Notes: generated from the sequence alone by a model not told the origin. 64,000 bases of DNA from Paenibacillus sp. MAEPY2 (GCF_000499205.1 NZ_AWUK01000013.1:124001-188000); one strand, 5' to 3'; counted from the stretch's first letter, positions 1 to 9,725 are shown. Program-made: numbers and translations.

Positions 1-11
1 GGATTCAGCTA

Positions 12-1340
12 TTAGTACAATGTGATATATTGATCGCGTTCCCATTGGTGGACTTGTGTTCTATACATGTCCCACTCAATTTCTTTCAGCTCATAGAAGT
101 GAGCCAGGGCGTGGTCGCCGAGAGCATCACAGATAACTTCGCTGCGGATCAATTCGTTCAATGCTTCTTTCAGGTCAGCCGGCAAGCTTGGAATGCCTTC
201 TTCCACACGCTCTTCTTCTGACATGATGTAGATGTTCCGGTCAATCGGAGCTGGTAAGGAAAGCTCACGTTTGATTCCGTCCAGACCTGCTTTCAATAAA
301 ACAGCCAAAGCCAAGTAAGGGTTAGCAGCCGGATCCGGATTACGAACCTCAACACGTGTACTCAGACCACGGGAAGCTGGAATACGGATCATTGGGCTAC
401 GGTTACTGGCGGACCATGCTACATAACAAGGGGCCTCATAACCTGGTACAAGACGTTTGTATGAGTTCACAGTTGGGTTCGTAATTGCTGCAAACGCACG
501 CGCATGCTTCAAAGTTCCAGCCATGAAGTGACGTGCAGTTTTGCTCAGACCCAGCTCGTCCGACTCGTCTACGAATGCGTTCACTTTGCCTTGGAACAAG
601 GATTGGTTACAGTGCATACCGGAACCGTTCATACCAAACAGCGGTTTCGGCATAAAGGTAGCATGTAAACCATGCTGACGTGCAATCGTTTTAACAACGA
701 GTTTGAACGTTTGGATCTGGTCTGCTGCTTTTAGAGCATCAGCATATTTAAAGTCGATCTCATGCTGACCTGGAGCTACCTCATGGTGGGAAGCTTCGAT
801 CTCAAATCCCATCTCTTCAAGGGTAATTACGATATCACGACGACAGTTCTCGCCAAGATCCGTAGGCGCAAGGTCGAAATATCCACCTTGGTCATTCAGT
901 TCGTTAGTCGGGTTTCCTTTTTCGTCTGTTTTGAACAAGAAGAACTCTGGTTCAGGACCGACGTTGAAGGAAGTGAATCCCATTTCTTCGGCTTCTTTCA
1001 GGTTTCGTTTCAAGATGCCACGCGGATCTCCTGGAAACGGATTACCATCCGGAAGATATACGTCGCAAATCAGTCGAGCAACACGGTTCTCGGCTACCCA
1101 AGGGAAAATCAGCCAAGAATCGAGATCCGGATAGAGGTACATGTCGGACTCTTCAATACGAACATAACCTTCAATGGAAGAACCATCAAACATCATTTTA
1201 TTGTCCAGAGCCTTGGTAAGTTGGCTCACAGGAATTTCAACGTTTTTGATTGCTCCAAGCAAATCGGTAAATTGCAAACGAACGAATCGTACATTTTCTT
1301 CTTTTGAGATGCGTAGTATGTCTTCTTTAGTAAAACTCAC
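12..1340 (-). CDS. glnA: Glutamine synthetase, type I
   Basis: Makes glutamine from glutamate, ammonia and ATP; cytosolic dodecamer and central nitrogen-assimilation enzyme. The 442-residue length is that of the Firmicute GSI-alpha class. Family signatures are visible: FDGSSIEGY near residue 51, the ATP-binding GSGMHCNQS near 242, the active-site stretch around [13 protein letters not shown] near 298 and NRSPMIRIP just after. The start is GTG, ten bases after an AGAGGG ribosome-binding site. It lies 129 bp downstream of glnR with no terminator between them, so the pair is very probably the classical glnRA operon repressed by GlnR. The transcript's 3' end lies outside the window. Confidence 0.98.
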   Translation of the reverse strand: MSFTKEDILRISKEENVRFVRLQFTDLLGAIKNVEIPVSQLTKALDNKMMFDGSSIEGYVRIEESDMYLYPDLDSWLIFPWVAENRVARLICDVYLPDGNPFPGDPRGILKRNLKEAEEMGFTSFNVGPEPEFFLFKTDEKGNPTNELNDQGGYFDLAPTDLGENCRRDIVITLEEMGFEIEASHHEVAPGQHEIDFKYADALKAADQIQTFKLVVKTIARQHGLHATFMPKPLFGMNGSGMHCNQSLFQGKVNAFVDESDELGLSKTARHFMAGTLKHARAFAAITNPTVNSYKRLVPGYEAPCYVAWSASNRSPMIRIPASRGLSTRVEVRNPDPAANPYLALAVLLKAGLDGIKRELSLPAPIDRNIYIMSEEERVEEGIPSLPADLKEALNELIRSEVICDALGDHALAHFYELKEIEWDMYRTQVHQWERDQYITLY

Positions 1341-1469
1341 GATACCCTCTCCCTTTCTTCTCTGCGTAATTGGCTTGCCTGTTATATTTGTACATTAGAA
1401 TATTGCATGGGTCAAGGAGTCCTCCTACCTAAAAGCAGGATTTCCCCTGACCTACGAGGTTATACGAAC

Positions 1470-1886
1470 TTATTTTTTATTAAAGAAACGGGAAAGCTCT
1501 CCCTGAATGAGAGATACTTGTCCAGGTCTCTTACCTGACACCAGTTGTTGTTTCAACAGACGGTGCAGTTGGGAGTCCGAAAGTTCTCTGCGTTTCACTT
1601 CCGTATCGGGTGTAATAACAGTCGCTTCTTCTGACTCCTTGGATACAGGATTCATCACTTGTTTAATACCCGCGATGTTAACTCCTTTTTCAATCAGAGC
1701 CTTGATTTCCAGCAATCGTTCTACGTCATTGAAAGAGAACAAACGCTGATTACCTGACGTTCTCGCAGGAACAATCAAGCTGTGCTGCTCATAATAACGA
1801 ATCTGACGCGCGGACAGATCCGTAAGTTTCATTACAATACCTATCGGGAATAAGGCCATATTTCTGCGAATTTCGTCACCCATCAT
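1470..1886 (-). CDS. glnR: MerR-family nitrogen repressor GlnR
   Basis: Represses glnRA and other nitrogen genes when glutamine is plentiful, acting with feedback-inhibited glutamine synthetase (known for the family). It has 138 residues. The MerR winged-helix motif with SARQIRYYEQ is near residues 25-34, followed by a short coiled segment and a basic C-terminal tail that in GlnR senses glutamine synthetase. Two ATG codons stand in tandem (1886 and 1883) after AGGTTGATG, so the exact start is uncertain by one codon. A perfect TGTNA-N7-TNACA box and a sigma-A promoter lie just upstream. Confidence 0.96.
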   Translation of the reverse strand: MMGDEIRRNMALFPIGIVMKLTDLSARQIRYYEQHSLIVPARTSGNQRLFSFNDVERLLEIKALIEKGVNIAGIKQVMNPVSKESEEATVITPDTEVKRRELSDSQLHRLLKQQLVSGKRPGQVSLIQGELSRFFNKK

Positions 1887-1919
1887 TCATCAACCTTCCA
1901 GTCATCTTTTCTTCACTCT

Positions 1920-1949
1920 ATTGTACAGTTAGTTATTACTAAGTGTCAA
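1920..1949 (-). promoter_or_regulatory. Sigma-A promoter of glnRA
   Basis: Reading the minus strand, TTGACA (1944-1949) and TACAAT (1920-1925) are separated by 18 bp. The -10 ends about 34 bp before the glnR start. This is the only good promoter between ynbB and glnR. Confidence 0.75.
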
Positions 1950-1954
1950 TGATG

Positions 1955-1971
1955 TGTTAGATAAACTCACA
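1955..1971. promoter_or_regulatory. GlnR/TnrA operator
   Basis: TGTTAGATAAACTCACA fits TGTNA-N7-TNACA exactly, the box bound by GlnR and TnrA. It sits just upstream of the -35 of the glnRA promoter and overlaps the last codons of ynbB, consistent with autoregulation of glnRA. I did not find a second perfect copy. Confidence 0.75.
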
Positions 1972-3220
1972 ATAATTTGCGTTCTTTCATGGTCTGTAAT
2001 GCCATCAAAACGCCATATTTAACATGAGAGTATGTTAAACCACCCTGCATATAGCCAATATAAGGCTCACGGATAGGTGCATCTGCTGACAATTCCAGAC
2101 TTCCACCCTGTATAAACGTACCTGCCGCCATGATGACAGGGTGCTCGTAACCCGGCATGTCCCACGGTTCAGGAACTACATGGCTATCTACTGCAGCAGC
2201 CCGCTGTATTCCTTGCACAAAGGCAATTAAATGCTCGGCCGAACTGAATTGTACAGCCTGAATCAGATCTGTACGCATCTCGTTCCATGCCGGTTTGGTT
2301 ACAAATCCGGATGTAGCAAACATCGCCGCAGCGAATGTGCTCCCTTTAATGGCCTGTCCTACAATTGTCGGAGCCATGTAAAGTCCTTGGTAGATGCCAC
2401 GAGTTGTTCCCAACATCGCGCCAACCTCACCGCCAATTCCGGGAGCAGTCAAACGATAGGCAGCCAATTGTACGTACTTTTCCTTCCCGCATATGTATCC
2501 ACCGGTTTCCGCCAGACCTCCACCGGGATTTTTAATCAGTGAACCTGCCATTAGGTCCACCCCAATTTCAGTTGGTTCACGTTCCTCCGTGAATTCACCA
2601 TAACAGTTATCCACAAAAACGATGACATCTTCCTTGATCGCCTTTACACGTGTAACCATATCAGAGATTTCTTCAATACAGAAGGAAGATCTCCAATCAT
2701 ATCCTCTGGAGCGTTGAATACCAATGACTTTTGTCGCTGCATTGATACTTTTCTCTACCGCCACCCAATCTACTCCGCCATCTTCTAACAGAGCCGTCTC
2801 TTGATAGCCAATGCCGAAATCCCGTAACGATCCTGTTCCATCACCAGGCTTGCCAATGACCTTATGCAATGTGTCATAGGGCTTACCCGTAATGTACAAT
2901 AACTCGTCGCCTGGACGGAGCACACCGAACAAAGCTGTAGCAATAGTATGTGTACCTGATGCAAAATGGGGACGCACCAGTGCCGCCTCTGCACCGAACA
3001 CATCGGCATACACTTCATCAAGCACCTCACGCCCTCGATCGTTATAAGCGTACCCCGTTGAACCCGCAAAGTGAAAATCACTGACTTTTCTACGCTGAAA
3101 AGCATTAATTACTTTCCATTGGTTATGATCGGTGATCCGGTCAATCTGTTGCAATTGCCCTTCAATCTGACGTTCAACCTGTCGTTGAAGTTCAATAATC
3201 TCTGAATCAAAGCTTGCCAT
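1967..3220 (-). CDS. YnbB-like PLP-dependent protein (methionine gamma-lyase-related)
   Basis: A fold-type I pyridoxal-phosphate enzyme of the family often labelled 'aluminium resistance protein' or 'methionine gamma-lyase family'; its real substrate is unknown. It has 417 residues, like B. subtilis YnbB. The cofactor region is visible: SGTHTI near residue 89, FVDNCYGEF near 202 and the Schiff-base lysine in GSLIKNPGGG near 231. It lies between hflX and glnR as in Bacillus (hflX-ynbB-glnR-glnA). An AAGGGGAA ribosome-binding site precedes the ATG at a slightly long spacing. Confidence 0.9.
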   Translation of the reverse strand: MASFDSEIIELQRQVERQIEGQLQQIDRITDHNQWKVINAFQRRKVSDFHFAGSTGYAYNDRGREVLDEVYADVFGAEAALVRPHFASGTHTIATALFGVLRPGDELLYITGKPYDTLHKVIGKPGDGTGSLRDFGIGYQETALLEDGGVDWVAVEKSINAATKVIGIQRSRGYDWRSSFCIEEISDMVTRVKAIKEDVIVFVDNCYGEFTEEREPTEIGVDLMAGSLIKNPGGGLAETGGYICGKEKYVQLAAYRLTAPGIGGEVGAMLGTTRGIYQGLYMAPTIVGQAIKGSTFAAAMFATSGFVTKPAWNEMRTDLIQAVQFSSAEHLIAFVQGIQRAAAVDSHVVPEPWDMPGYEHPVIMAAGTFIQGGSLELSADAPIREPYIGYMQGGLTYSHVKYGVLMALQTMKERKLL

Positions 3221-3303
3221 CTTGCTTCATTCCCCTTCATAGCACGAATCTGACGTCAAACATCAATTATCGTGTCAACTTATCTACAAATATGTCATCG
3301 ATG

Positions 3304-4590
3304 TTACAGTTGTATGAAATCTTCAAGTAAATAACCGAATTTCTCATATTCGCCTTTTTGCAGTTCCACTTCATAAATTACATCATTATCTTCAAATGTA
3401 GTCTCAACAACATCGCCTATTTTGTAAAGTACAGATGTAAGATCGCCACGCTCAGCCGGAATACGGAACCGTTTGGTAGCGCCAGTCAATTCAGCCTGGA
3501 TAAGCTCACGAATTTTCAGCAAGTCATCTGCATCCAGAGCGCTCACTTTGATATGTTCTTTATCCAAAGGAAGCATTTCAAGCTGCTCCGGTGTACAAGC
3601 ATCCTTTTTGTTATACAATACCAATTGAGGCTTGTCCCCTGAACCCAGTTGCTGCAAAATCGTGTGTACCGTTCTCATCTGGTCTTCACGCATTGCAGAT
3701 GATGCATCGACCACATGTAATATAAGGTCCGCTTCATTCACTTCCTCCAGCGTTGCACGGAAAGCCGCAATCAGATCATGAGGAAGGTTTTGTATAAACC
3801 CAACCGTATCTGTGAGTACGATTTCTTTACCACTTGGCAGTTCCATCGTCCGTGATGTTGGATCCAGTGTAGCAAACAGCTGATCTTGAATGTACACATC
3901 TGCTGCTGTTAATTGTTTAAGCAAGGTTGATTTGCCCGCATTCGTATAACCTACAAGGGCTACCTGAACGATCCCCGTCTTTTTGCGACGCTCCCGGTGC
4001 AGCTTGCGGTGACGTGTCACTTCTTCCAAATGACGCTTCAAGTCATCTATGCGGCCACGAATATGTCGACGATCCGTCTCCAGTTTACTTTCACCTGGAC
4101 CCCGCGTTCCAATTCCGCCACCAAGTCTGGACAAATTCTTCCCGTGACCCGACAAACGTGGTAACAAATAGCTCAACTGAGCCAACTCAACCTGGATTAT
4201 ACCTTCTCTTGTGTTGGCGCGCTGCGCAAAGATATCCAAAATCAGCTGGGTGCGGTCAATAATTTTGAGATCCAACGCTTCTTCCAGGTTACGAACTTGA
4301 GCACCGGACAGCTCCTGGTCAAAAATAGCTGTTGTTGCTCCCATTTCCTCAGCCACTGCACGAAGTTCTTCCACTTTTCCCTTACCAATGAACCATTTGG
4401 TGTCCCGGGTTTTCAGGTTCTGTGACAATACACTCAGCACTTCTACGCCTGCCGTCTCGGCGAGTTTTACCAACTCCTCAAGGGAGTACTCCGGGTTAAT
4501 ACCCGAACGTTTGACCTCATCGGTAACCAGACTCACCAACACGGCGCGATCCTTCTTCACCATATCTGTATCATGTGTGCCATTTGTCAT
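3304..4590 (-). CDS. hflX: Ribosome-associated GTPase HflX
   Basis: A GTPase that binds the 50S subunit and, in studied bacteria, splits stalled ribosomes under stress. The 428 residues comprise an N-terminal HflX domain, a glycine-rich linker (LSRLGGGIGTRGPGESK near residue 155) and a G domain: P-loop GYTNAGKS near 216, G3 DTVGF and G4 NKKD. A short C-terminal domain ends the protein. It lies 119 bp after spoVK. The gap holds a GC-rich hairpin (about 4662-4685) without a clear T-run, so read-through from spoVK is possible. Confidence 0.96.
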   Translation of the reverse strand: MTNGTHDTDMVKKDRAVLVSLVTDEVKRSGINPEYSLEELVKLAETAGVEVLSVLSQNLKTRDTKWFIGKGKVEELRAVAEEMGATTAIFDQELSGAQVRNLEEALDLKIIDRTQLILDIFAQRANTREGIIQVELAQLSYLLPRLSGHGKNLSRLGGGIGTRGPGESKLETDRRHIRGRIDDLKRHLEEVTRHRKLHRERRKKTGIVQVALVGYTNAGKSTLLKQLTAADVYIQDQLFATLDPTSRTMELPSGKEIVLTDTVGFIQNLPHDLIAAFRATLEEVNEADLILHVVDASSAMREDQMRTVHTILQQLGSGDKPQLVLYNKKDACTPEQLEMLPLDKEHIKVSALDADDLLKIRELIQAELTGATKRFRIPAERGDLTSVLYKIGDVVETTFEDNDVIYEVELQKGEYEKFGYLLEDFIQL

Positions 4591-4709
4591 CGTGTATATT
4601 CACTCCTTCTACTACGTCTCCGCATATATTCTGTGCCACCATGCTTACATGGCATGCTTTAAGCCGAACCGGTTAACCCGGCCGGCTGCGTTAAAAATTA
4701 TATTATCGC

Positions 4710-5681
4710 TTACTTTTGCTCAAACTTCAAATCCTCTGTGCGGATGGTCATCAGCTCCAGTTTTCCCGGATTCCCCTGGGTATACTGTTCCAATAGTCGA
4801 ACGGCCTGATGGCGAATCGATCGTTCAATCGCATTTCGGACATATCGTGCGTTGCTGAACGCATGAAGAGACTCATTTTTTTCCTGAAGAAGATGCTGCT
4901 TTAGTTTGAGTATGGTCTGTGGCATGAGAATATAGTCACGTTCCTTGGCCATAATTTCGGAGATTTGAATCAATTGATCAATGCTATAGTCCGGAAATTC
5001 AACCTGGATCGGAAAACGGGAAGGTAATCCGGGATTGGTCTGCAGAAAAAAATCAATCTCTTCTGAGTATCCTGCCAAGATGAGGATAAATTGATTCTTA
5101 TTATCTTCCATTGATTTTACAAGTGTGTCGATAGCTTCCTTCCCAAAATCCTTCTCGCCCCCGCGAGCCAGACTGTACGCCTCGTCAATAAACAAAATTC
5201 CACCCAGTGCCTTCTTAACCAGATCTCTCGTTTTCTGTGCAGTATGCCCGATGTACTCCCCGACCAGGTCTGCACGTTCCACTTCAATCAGATGACCCTT
5301 ACTTAGAACTCCCATCTTCTGAAACAACTTCGCAACGATCCGTGCTACCGTTGTTTTTCCAGTTCCCGGATTGCCTTTGAAAATCATATGATACACGTGC
5401 GCCCCACTTATCAGTCCTGCTTCGGTACGCATCTGGGCAATCTGTAAGAACGCATAGATTTCAAATACCAAATCCTTGATATTTTCCAGTCCAACCAGTT
5501 GCTCCAATTCACCTTGAATTTCCTGAAAGTGCGCATGCTTGGCTAAGCCTTTTGCTGCCTGTATTGCCGTCTCTTCTTCTTTGACCAGCATCTGAGGTTC
5601 CTGGTTACGCAAAACAACATTAATTTGTCTGGATGGTCTGCCTCCCGGTTGCCCTCCTGCAGCCATGACCCGTCCGTTCAT
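4710..5681 (-). CDS. spoVK: Stage V sporulation protein K, AAA ATPase
   Basis: CbbX/SpoVK-type AAA+ ATPase needed for late sporulation in B. subtilis. It has 323 residues with Walker A GNPGTGKTT near 124, Walker B ILFIDEAYSL near 181 and a C-terminal AAA lid. An AGAGGTGA ribosome-binding site precedes the ATG. A sequence close to the sigma-E consensus lies 45 bp upstream, matching the mother-cell expression known for this gene. Its place next to hflX is conserved in Bacillus. Confidence 0.95.
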   Translation of the reverse strand: MNGRVMAAGGQPGGRPSRQINVVLRNQEPQMLVKEEETAIQAAKGLAKHAHFQEIQGELEQLVGLENIKDLVFEIYAFLQIAQMRTEAGLISGAHVYHMIFKGNPGTGKTTVARIVAKLFQKMGVLSKGHLIEVERADLVGEYIGHTAQKTRDLVKKALGGILFIDEAYSLARGGEKDFGKEAIDTLVKSMEDNKNQFILILAGYSEEIDFFLQTNPGLPSRFPIQVEFPDYSIDQLIQISEIMAKERDYILMPQTILKLKQHLLQEKNESLHAFSNARYVRNAIERSIRHQAVRLLEQYTQGNPGKLELMTIRTEDLKFEQK

Positions 5682-5725
5682 TCGCCATCACCTCTATTTT
5701 ATCGGGCTGAACTCTCCTGATTATT

Positions 5726-5754
5726 AATGTATTCTATCAGGTGCTCTAATATTA
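5726..5754 (-). promoter_or_regulatory. Candidate sigma-E promoter of spoVK
   Basis: On the minus strand TAATATT (5748-5754), a 14-bp spacer and AATACATT (5726-5733) agree with the sigma-E consensus (KMATATT, 14-15 bp, CATACAMT) except for one -10 base. The predicted transcript start is about 38 nt before the spoVK ATG. The match is by eye. Confidence 0.6.
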
Positions 5755-5790
5755 GAAGGATGATGAAGAATTCTGCGACTTTTCCATGAC

Positions 5791-6354
5791 TCAAATCTGA
5801 ATATTTTTTCTGAACTCCCCATTCTCAAACAGGGTTTGTCTATGCTTCAGAGATAGTTGGAAATAAGGAAACACATGTGCATCAATGGCATGCAACAAGT
5901 CCTTTGCTGTCCGGTTAGCCAGATCGTAATCCCCCGTCGTAATGTGCTTACGTGAAAGAGCATCTTCAAGTTCATCCTCGTCCAGCAAAAATATTTCTCC
6001 ATCCTTCAGGACGACGACATCCAGATACAGATCATCAAACCACGGAACACCCTGATCAGTTATACCCTGACTGCGGCAAGTATCAATATACCATTCAACA
6101 ATCCGCTCCTGATCGTCAAACATAGCCGTAACAACAAAATGCTCGCCTTTCGGATAATACTGCAGCCAGGAATAACCTTTATCCGCAATGCAGAAGGTAC
6201 TTCCTCCATAGGTTTTCCACAAAGGCTCTTTCAAATCTTGTATCGTATACAGCGTAATGTAACCTGTGAAAATTTTGGATTGAACGAACCGGCATGTAAA
6301 TTGTCGGTTCGTAATCCGGCGCCAGTTCGCGCGGTCCCCGAATTTCCGTTTCAT
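5791..6354 (-). CDS. DUF402-family protein (YgaC/YtqA-like)
   Basis: A conserved Firmicute protein of the DUF402 fold, a family related to FomD-like phosphohydrolases; its in vivo substrate is unknown. It has 187 residues with the family's core pattern: an aromatic-rich N-terminal barrel ending in YDDQERIVEWYIDTC-like sequence (here FDDQERIVEWYIDTC), followed by PWFDDLYLDVVV and DEDELEDAL. I start it at the ATG at 6354, which follows AAAGAGGGG at good spacing; the open frame extends further upstream, but those residues look non-coding. It lies between pbp1A and spoVK. Confidence 0.85.
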   Translation of the reverse strand: MKRKFGDRANWRRITNRQFTCRFVQSKIFTGYITLYTIQDLKEPLWKTYGGSTFCIADKGYSWLQYYPKGEHFVVTAMFDDQERIVEWYIDTCRSQGITDQGVPWFDDLYLDVVVLKDGEIFLLDEDELEDALSRKHITTGDYDLANRTAKDLLHAIDAHVFPYFQLSLKHRQTLFENGEFRKNIQI

Positions 6355-6569
6355 ACGAACCCCTCTTTGCCGACTACAGGTCCGTGACCTGCTGAATATT
6401 GGTGAACAGCGAATACTGTCCGCATTACCGATTCCACAAGTCCCTGAATCGACTTTGCACAACGTATTACGAATAGTTACAGCTTACCATATTTAAGTTA
6501 TACACTCAAAATCAAGCTTTGTCCCATCTGTTGTAGGGCTCTTGTTCCACTCCAAACATTACACAAACC

Positions 6570-6607
6570 AAAAAGCCTGCTTCCCCAACGTCAGGGAGCA
6601 GGCTTTA
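6570..6607 (-). terminator. Rho-independent terminator of the PBP gene
   Basis: AAAGCCTGCTCCC and its near-complement form a long hairpin followed by TTTTTGG on the minus strand, directly after the penicillin-binding protein gene. Confidence 0.85.
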
Positions 6608-6638
6608 GGTTGTAATTATTTAATGCGGTTTATTCTCA

Positions 6639-9314
6639 TTAACCACCGGTTCCAGCTTGGGAATCTGGCGGTGCATTCGTCTCACCCGTGTTACCGCTGT
6701 TTCCACTATCTGGTGGCGTGACTACCTCACCCGGTGTCGTTACAGACCCATCATTGGAACCCTCACCCGTACCTCCCGGTTCTGTTGTTCCCTGTCCAGG
6801 CGGCGTGTTTCCTTCTCCGGTCTGTCCGTTCCCTTGACCTGTCCCGCCATTGTTTCCATTATTCCCGTTACCATTGTTGCCATTTTCATTTCCGTTTCCG
6901 TTGCCGTTGCCGTTGCCGTTGCCATTGTTACCCTCAGAACTTCCATTCCCCGGAGAACCGTTGTCCGGATTTTCTGTTCCTGGCTGCTCGGTTCCGGGTT
7001 CCGTTCCTGGCTCCGTGCCCGTATCTGGCTGTTCCGGTTCCAATTCCTCCGCTTCAATCATCAGCGATATGGTATTGGACGGATCCGTCTCCAGTCCAGA
7101 GGCAAGATCATAGGCTGTTACATAATACTCATAAGTAAGCCCAGGGAGAGCACTTAAATCTTGTGCACTGGTCGAACCTACAGCATCAATGAGATGGGTG
7201 AACTGTCCTTCGGAAGATTCTTTCCGATAAATCCGGTACTGTGTTGACGAATCGCCTGTTGCAGTCCAGTTCAGTGACACCGTTTGTGTAGATGGATCGT
7301 AAGAACCATTCAACCCGCTAACAGAAAGCGATGGTTGCTCTGGTTCTTTTTCCGGCGGAGGTGGTGTCTGGGCTCCTGCTGGAGCTTTGAAGCCCTTCAC
7401 AGGCACTCCTTTTAACGCATCCCCCATAACTTTGGCAAAGAACGCCGCTGACAGCTTACTGCTATTCTTGAGCATATGGTTTGCATCAGGATTGTCATAA
7501 CCCATCCATACTGCAGCAGTCCATTCTGGCGTGTATCCGACGAACCAAACATCACGGTTGGCACTGTTGCCGGAAATACCACTTTGAACGGTTCCCGTCT
7601 TACCAGCAACCGGTCGATCTAAACGTGCGGAACGACCTGTACCGTCATTCACCACGTTTTGCAGCATCTGCGTCAGGGAATACGCATTTTGCTCACTCAT
7701 GACACGTGTTGTATCCGATTTATCATGTTTAAAGGTCGTTTTGCCGGAACTATCCTTAATTTCCTTAATGGAATACGCCTGCTGGTACTCACCCAGATTG
7801 GCAAATGCACTATAGGCTTGCGCCATTTCAAGCGTATTCGTACCTTTGCTAAGACCACCCAGCGCAATCGCCAGGTTTTTGTCTTCATCCGTAAGCTGAA
7901 TACCTACGCTTTTTGCAAACTGAACACCTGTATTCACACCAATTTTATTTAAGAGCCATACTGCCGGGATGTTCTCCGATTTTGTAATGGCATCCGTCAT
8001 GCTAATGGTTGAAGAATAACCATGCAAGTTACCCGGACAGTAATTCCCGAAGCATTGCTTCTCATTACTGAGAGGTGAGTTTGCATTGTAATTACCTGAC
8101 TCAAGTGCAGGTGCATAAGTCACAATCGGTTTAAACGCCGATCCGGGCTGTCTGCGACTCTGTGTTACCCTGCTGTAGCCCTTTGTTTGATAATCCCGTC
8201 CGCCCAGCAAAGCGACGAGACTGCCATTTTCATGGTTCATAATTACCATGGAGCCTTGAACTGGTTGATCATCTTTACTTGACTCAAACAAGCTATCATC
8301 CGAGAACGCACTCTCCATGGCTGTTTGAGCCTGAGCATCCATCGTCGTGTAAATTTTGTACCCGCCGATATTCAGATCATCCTCCGTTTTACCAGTCACT
8401 TTTTCCGCTTCACGCAGAACATAGTCAATAAAGGCTTGATACTTCTGCTCTTTCTCAGGCGGAGTATAGTCATAATCTACTTCTTTGGCTTCATCCATCT
8501 CCGCCTTGGTGATATAACCTTGCTCATACATCAGCTGCAATACCACGGCGCGGCGTGCCTTGGAATCGTTGGGATTGCTCAGCGGGTTATAGGCAGAAGG
8601 CCCTTTAGGCATCGCTGCCAGCGTAGCAATTTGCCAAATTTTTAAATCGTTAAGGTTAGACTCCCCAAAATAAAATTCAGACGCTGCCTTAATCCCATAA
8701 CGCTGATGCCCGAAGAAAATCCGGTTCAAATACATCGTCAGAATTTCGTCTTTTGTGTACTTGCGCTCCAATGCCATCGCAATGGATACTTCCGTTGCTT
8801 TACGGAAGAAGGTCTTGTCACGGGACAAGAACATATTTTTCGCAAGCTGCTGGGTCAACGTACTGCCACCCTCCACCATGGAGCGGGCCATGACGTCTTT
8901 TACCGCCGCCCGTCCGATGGACCAGATATCCACGCCCTGATGCTCGTAGAATCGTTTATCCTCGGTCGCAACAAAGGCTTCCTTTACTAATTCCGGAATA
9001 TCCTCTTCTTTGACTGGCTCCAGCTTTTGAATGGACAACTCGCCCATTAACTGTCCGTTGCGATCATATACTTTCGACGTTTCATTGATTGTTGTTTTGT
9101 CCATATTGGCTTTGAGCAGCTTTTCCCCACTCACCATAATAAATAAATATCCGCCAAGTGCACAGAATATGGCGATTGCCATGGTAAAAAACAGTGTCCA
9201 TCCAACGCGTTTACCCGTAATTTTTTTCTTTTTAGAGGTCTTTGGCTTCGCTTTTTTGGATGACTTGTTATTACTGTTGCGATTGTTAGACCTCGACAAC
9301 GGATCGTTTGGCAT
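6639..9314 (-). CDS. Class A penicillin-binding protein (PBP1A-like)
   Basis: Bifunctional peptidoglycan synthase. The 891 residues comprise a Lys/Asn-rich cytoplasmic tail, one membrane helix near residues 35-60, a GT51 transglycosylase (ATEDKRFYEHQGVD, then GGSTLTQQLAKN), a transpeptidase (SxxK in SAFK, SEN and KTGT), a fibronectin type III-like domain and a Gly/Asn-rich tail. I start at the ATG at 9314, preceded by AGGAGGTAAC; 40 further residues upstream are open but lack such a site. The tail contains runs of alternating Gly-Asn encoded by a short tandem repeat at about 6885-6935. It has its own terminator. Confidence 0.95.
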   Translation of the reverse strand: MPNDPLSRSNNRNSNNKSSKKAKPKTSKKKKITGKRVGWTLFFTMAIAIFCALGGYLFIMVSGEKLLKANMDKTTINETSKVYDRNGQLMGELSIQKLEPVKEEDIPELVKEAFVATEDKRFYEHQGVDIWSIGRAAVKDVMARSMVEGGSTLTQQLAKNMFLSRDKTFFRKATEVSIAMALERKYTKDEILTMYLNRIFFGHQRYGIKAASEFYFGESNLNDLKIWQIATLAAMPKGPSAYNPLSNPNDSKARRAVVLQLMYEQGYITKAEMDEAKEVDYDYTPPEKEQKYQAFIDYVLREAEKVTGKTEDDLNIGGYKIYTTMDAQAQTAMESAFSDDSLFESSKDDQPVQGSMVIMNHENGSLVALLGGRDYQTKGYSRVTQSRRQPGSAFKPIVTYAPALESGNYNANSPLSNEKQCFGNYCPGNLHGYSSTISMTDAITKSENIPAVWLLNKIGVNTGVQFAKSVGIQLTDEDKNLAIALGGLSKGTNTLEMAQAYSAFANLGEYQQAYSIKEIKDSSGKTTFKHDKSDTTRVMSEQNAYSLTQMLQNVVNDGTGRSARLDRPVAGKTGTVQSGISGNSANRDVWFVGYTPEWTAAVWMGYDNPDANHMLKNSSKLSAAFFAKVMGDALKGVPVKGFKAPAGAQTPPPPEKEPEQPSLSVSGLNGSYDPSTQTVSLNWTATGDSSTQYRIYRKESSEGQFTHLIDAVGSTSAQDLSALPGLTYEYYVTAYDLASGLETDPSNTISLMIEAEELEPEQPDTGTEPGTEPGTEQPGTENPDNGSPGNGSSEGNNGNGNGNGNGNGNENGNNGNGNNGNNGGTGQGNGQTGEGNTPPGQGTTEPGGTGEGSNDGSVTTPGEVVTPPDSGNSGNTGETNAPPDSQAGTGG

Positions 9315-9482
9315 GTTACCTCCTGACTCCCTTTCGGTTGCATAATTTCTATTCGTCTGCTGGCTCAAGCTTCTATGAAGCTTATTTAGCCCGGAATGAA
9401 AAGAACAACCCTTATTCAGGTTGCTCTGTTTCAATTCCTATACGTGTAGACGAAATGGTTGATAAAAAGGTTTCGTAATTTT

Positions 9483-9725
9483 TTAAGCTTCGCCGCTATT
9501 ATCTTGCTGCATCAGCGATACGCTGCGTTGCGGCGTGAACGTGGAGATGGCGTGCTTGTAGACCATTTGCTGGCGTCCGTCGCTGTCAATGACGATCGTA
9601 AAATTGTCAAATGCCTTGATCGTTCCGCGGATTTGAAAGCCATTGGTCAGATAGACCGTAGCTGGAATGTTTTCTTTCCGCAGTTGGTTCAAGAACGTAT
9701 CTTGGATGTTGATGGACTTGTTCAT
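9483..9725 (-). CDS. hfq: RNA chaperone Hfq
   Basis: Sm-like RNA-binding protein. The 80 residues carry the Sm1 stretch [19 protein letters not shown] and the Sm2-like motif VYKHAIST. I start at the ATG at 9725 because GGGGGTA lies 8 nt before it; the in-frame ATG five codons earlier has no ribosome-binding site. It lies 168 bp before the penicillin-binding protein. The position downstream of miaA is conserved in Bacillus. Confidence 0.96.
   Translation of the reverse strand: MNKSINIQDTFLNQLRKENIPATVYLTNGFQIRGTIKAFDNFTIVIDSDGRQQMVYKHAISTFTPQRSVSLMQQDNSGEA

Noticed and set aside
762-1307. Long plus-strand open frames inside glnA, mutS, hflX, tyrS, bglP and other genes
   Set aside because: They run antisense to strongly supported genes, lack ribosome-binding sites and resemble no family; they are by-products of the codon usage on the opposite strand.
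4662-4685. GC-rich palindrome between spoVK and hflX
   Set aside because: Stem is good but no T-run; not called as a terminator.
6734-7138. Arg/Ser- and Pro-rich frames opposite the PBP1A tail
   Set aside because: Translation of the GN-repeat DNA in other frames; no start signals.
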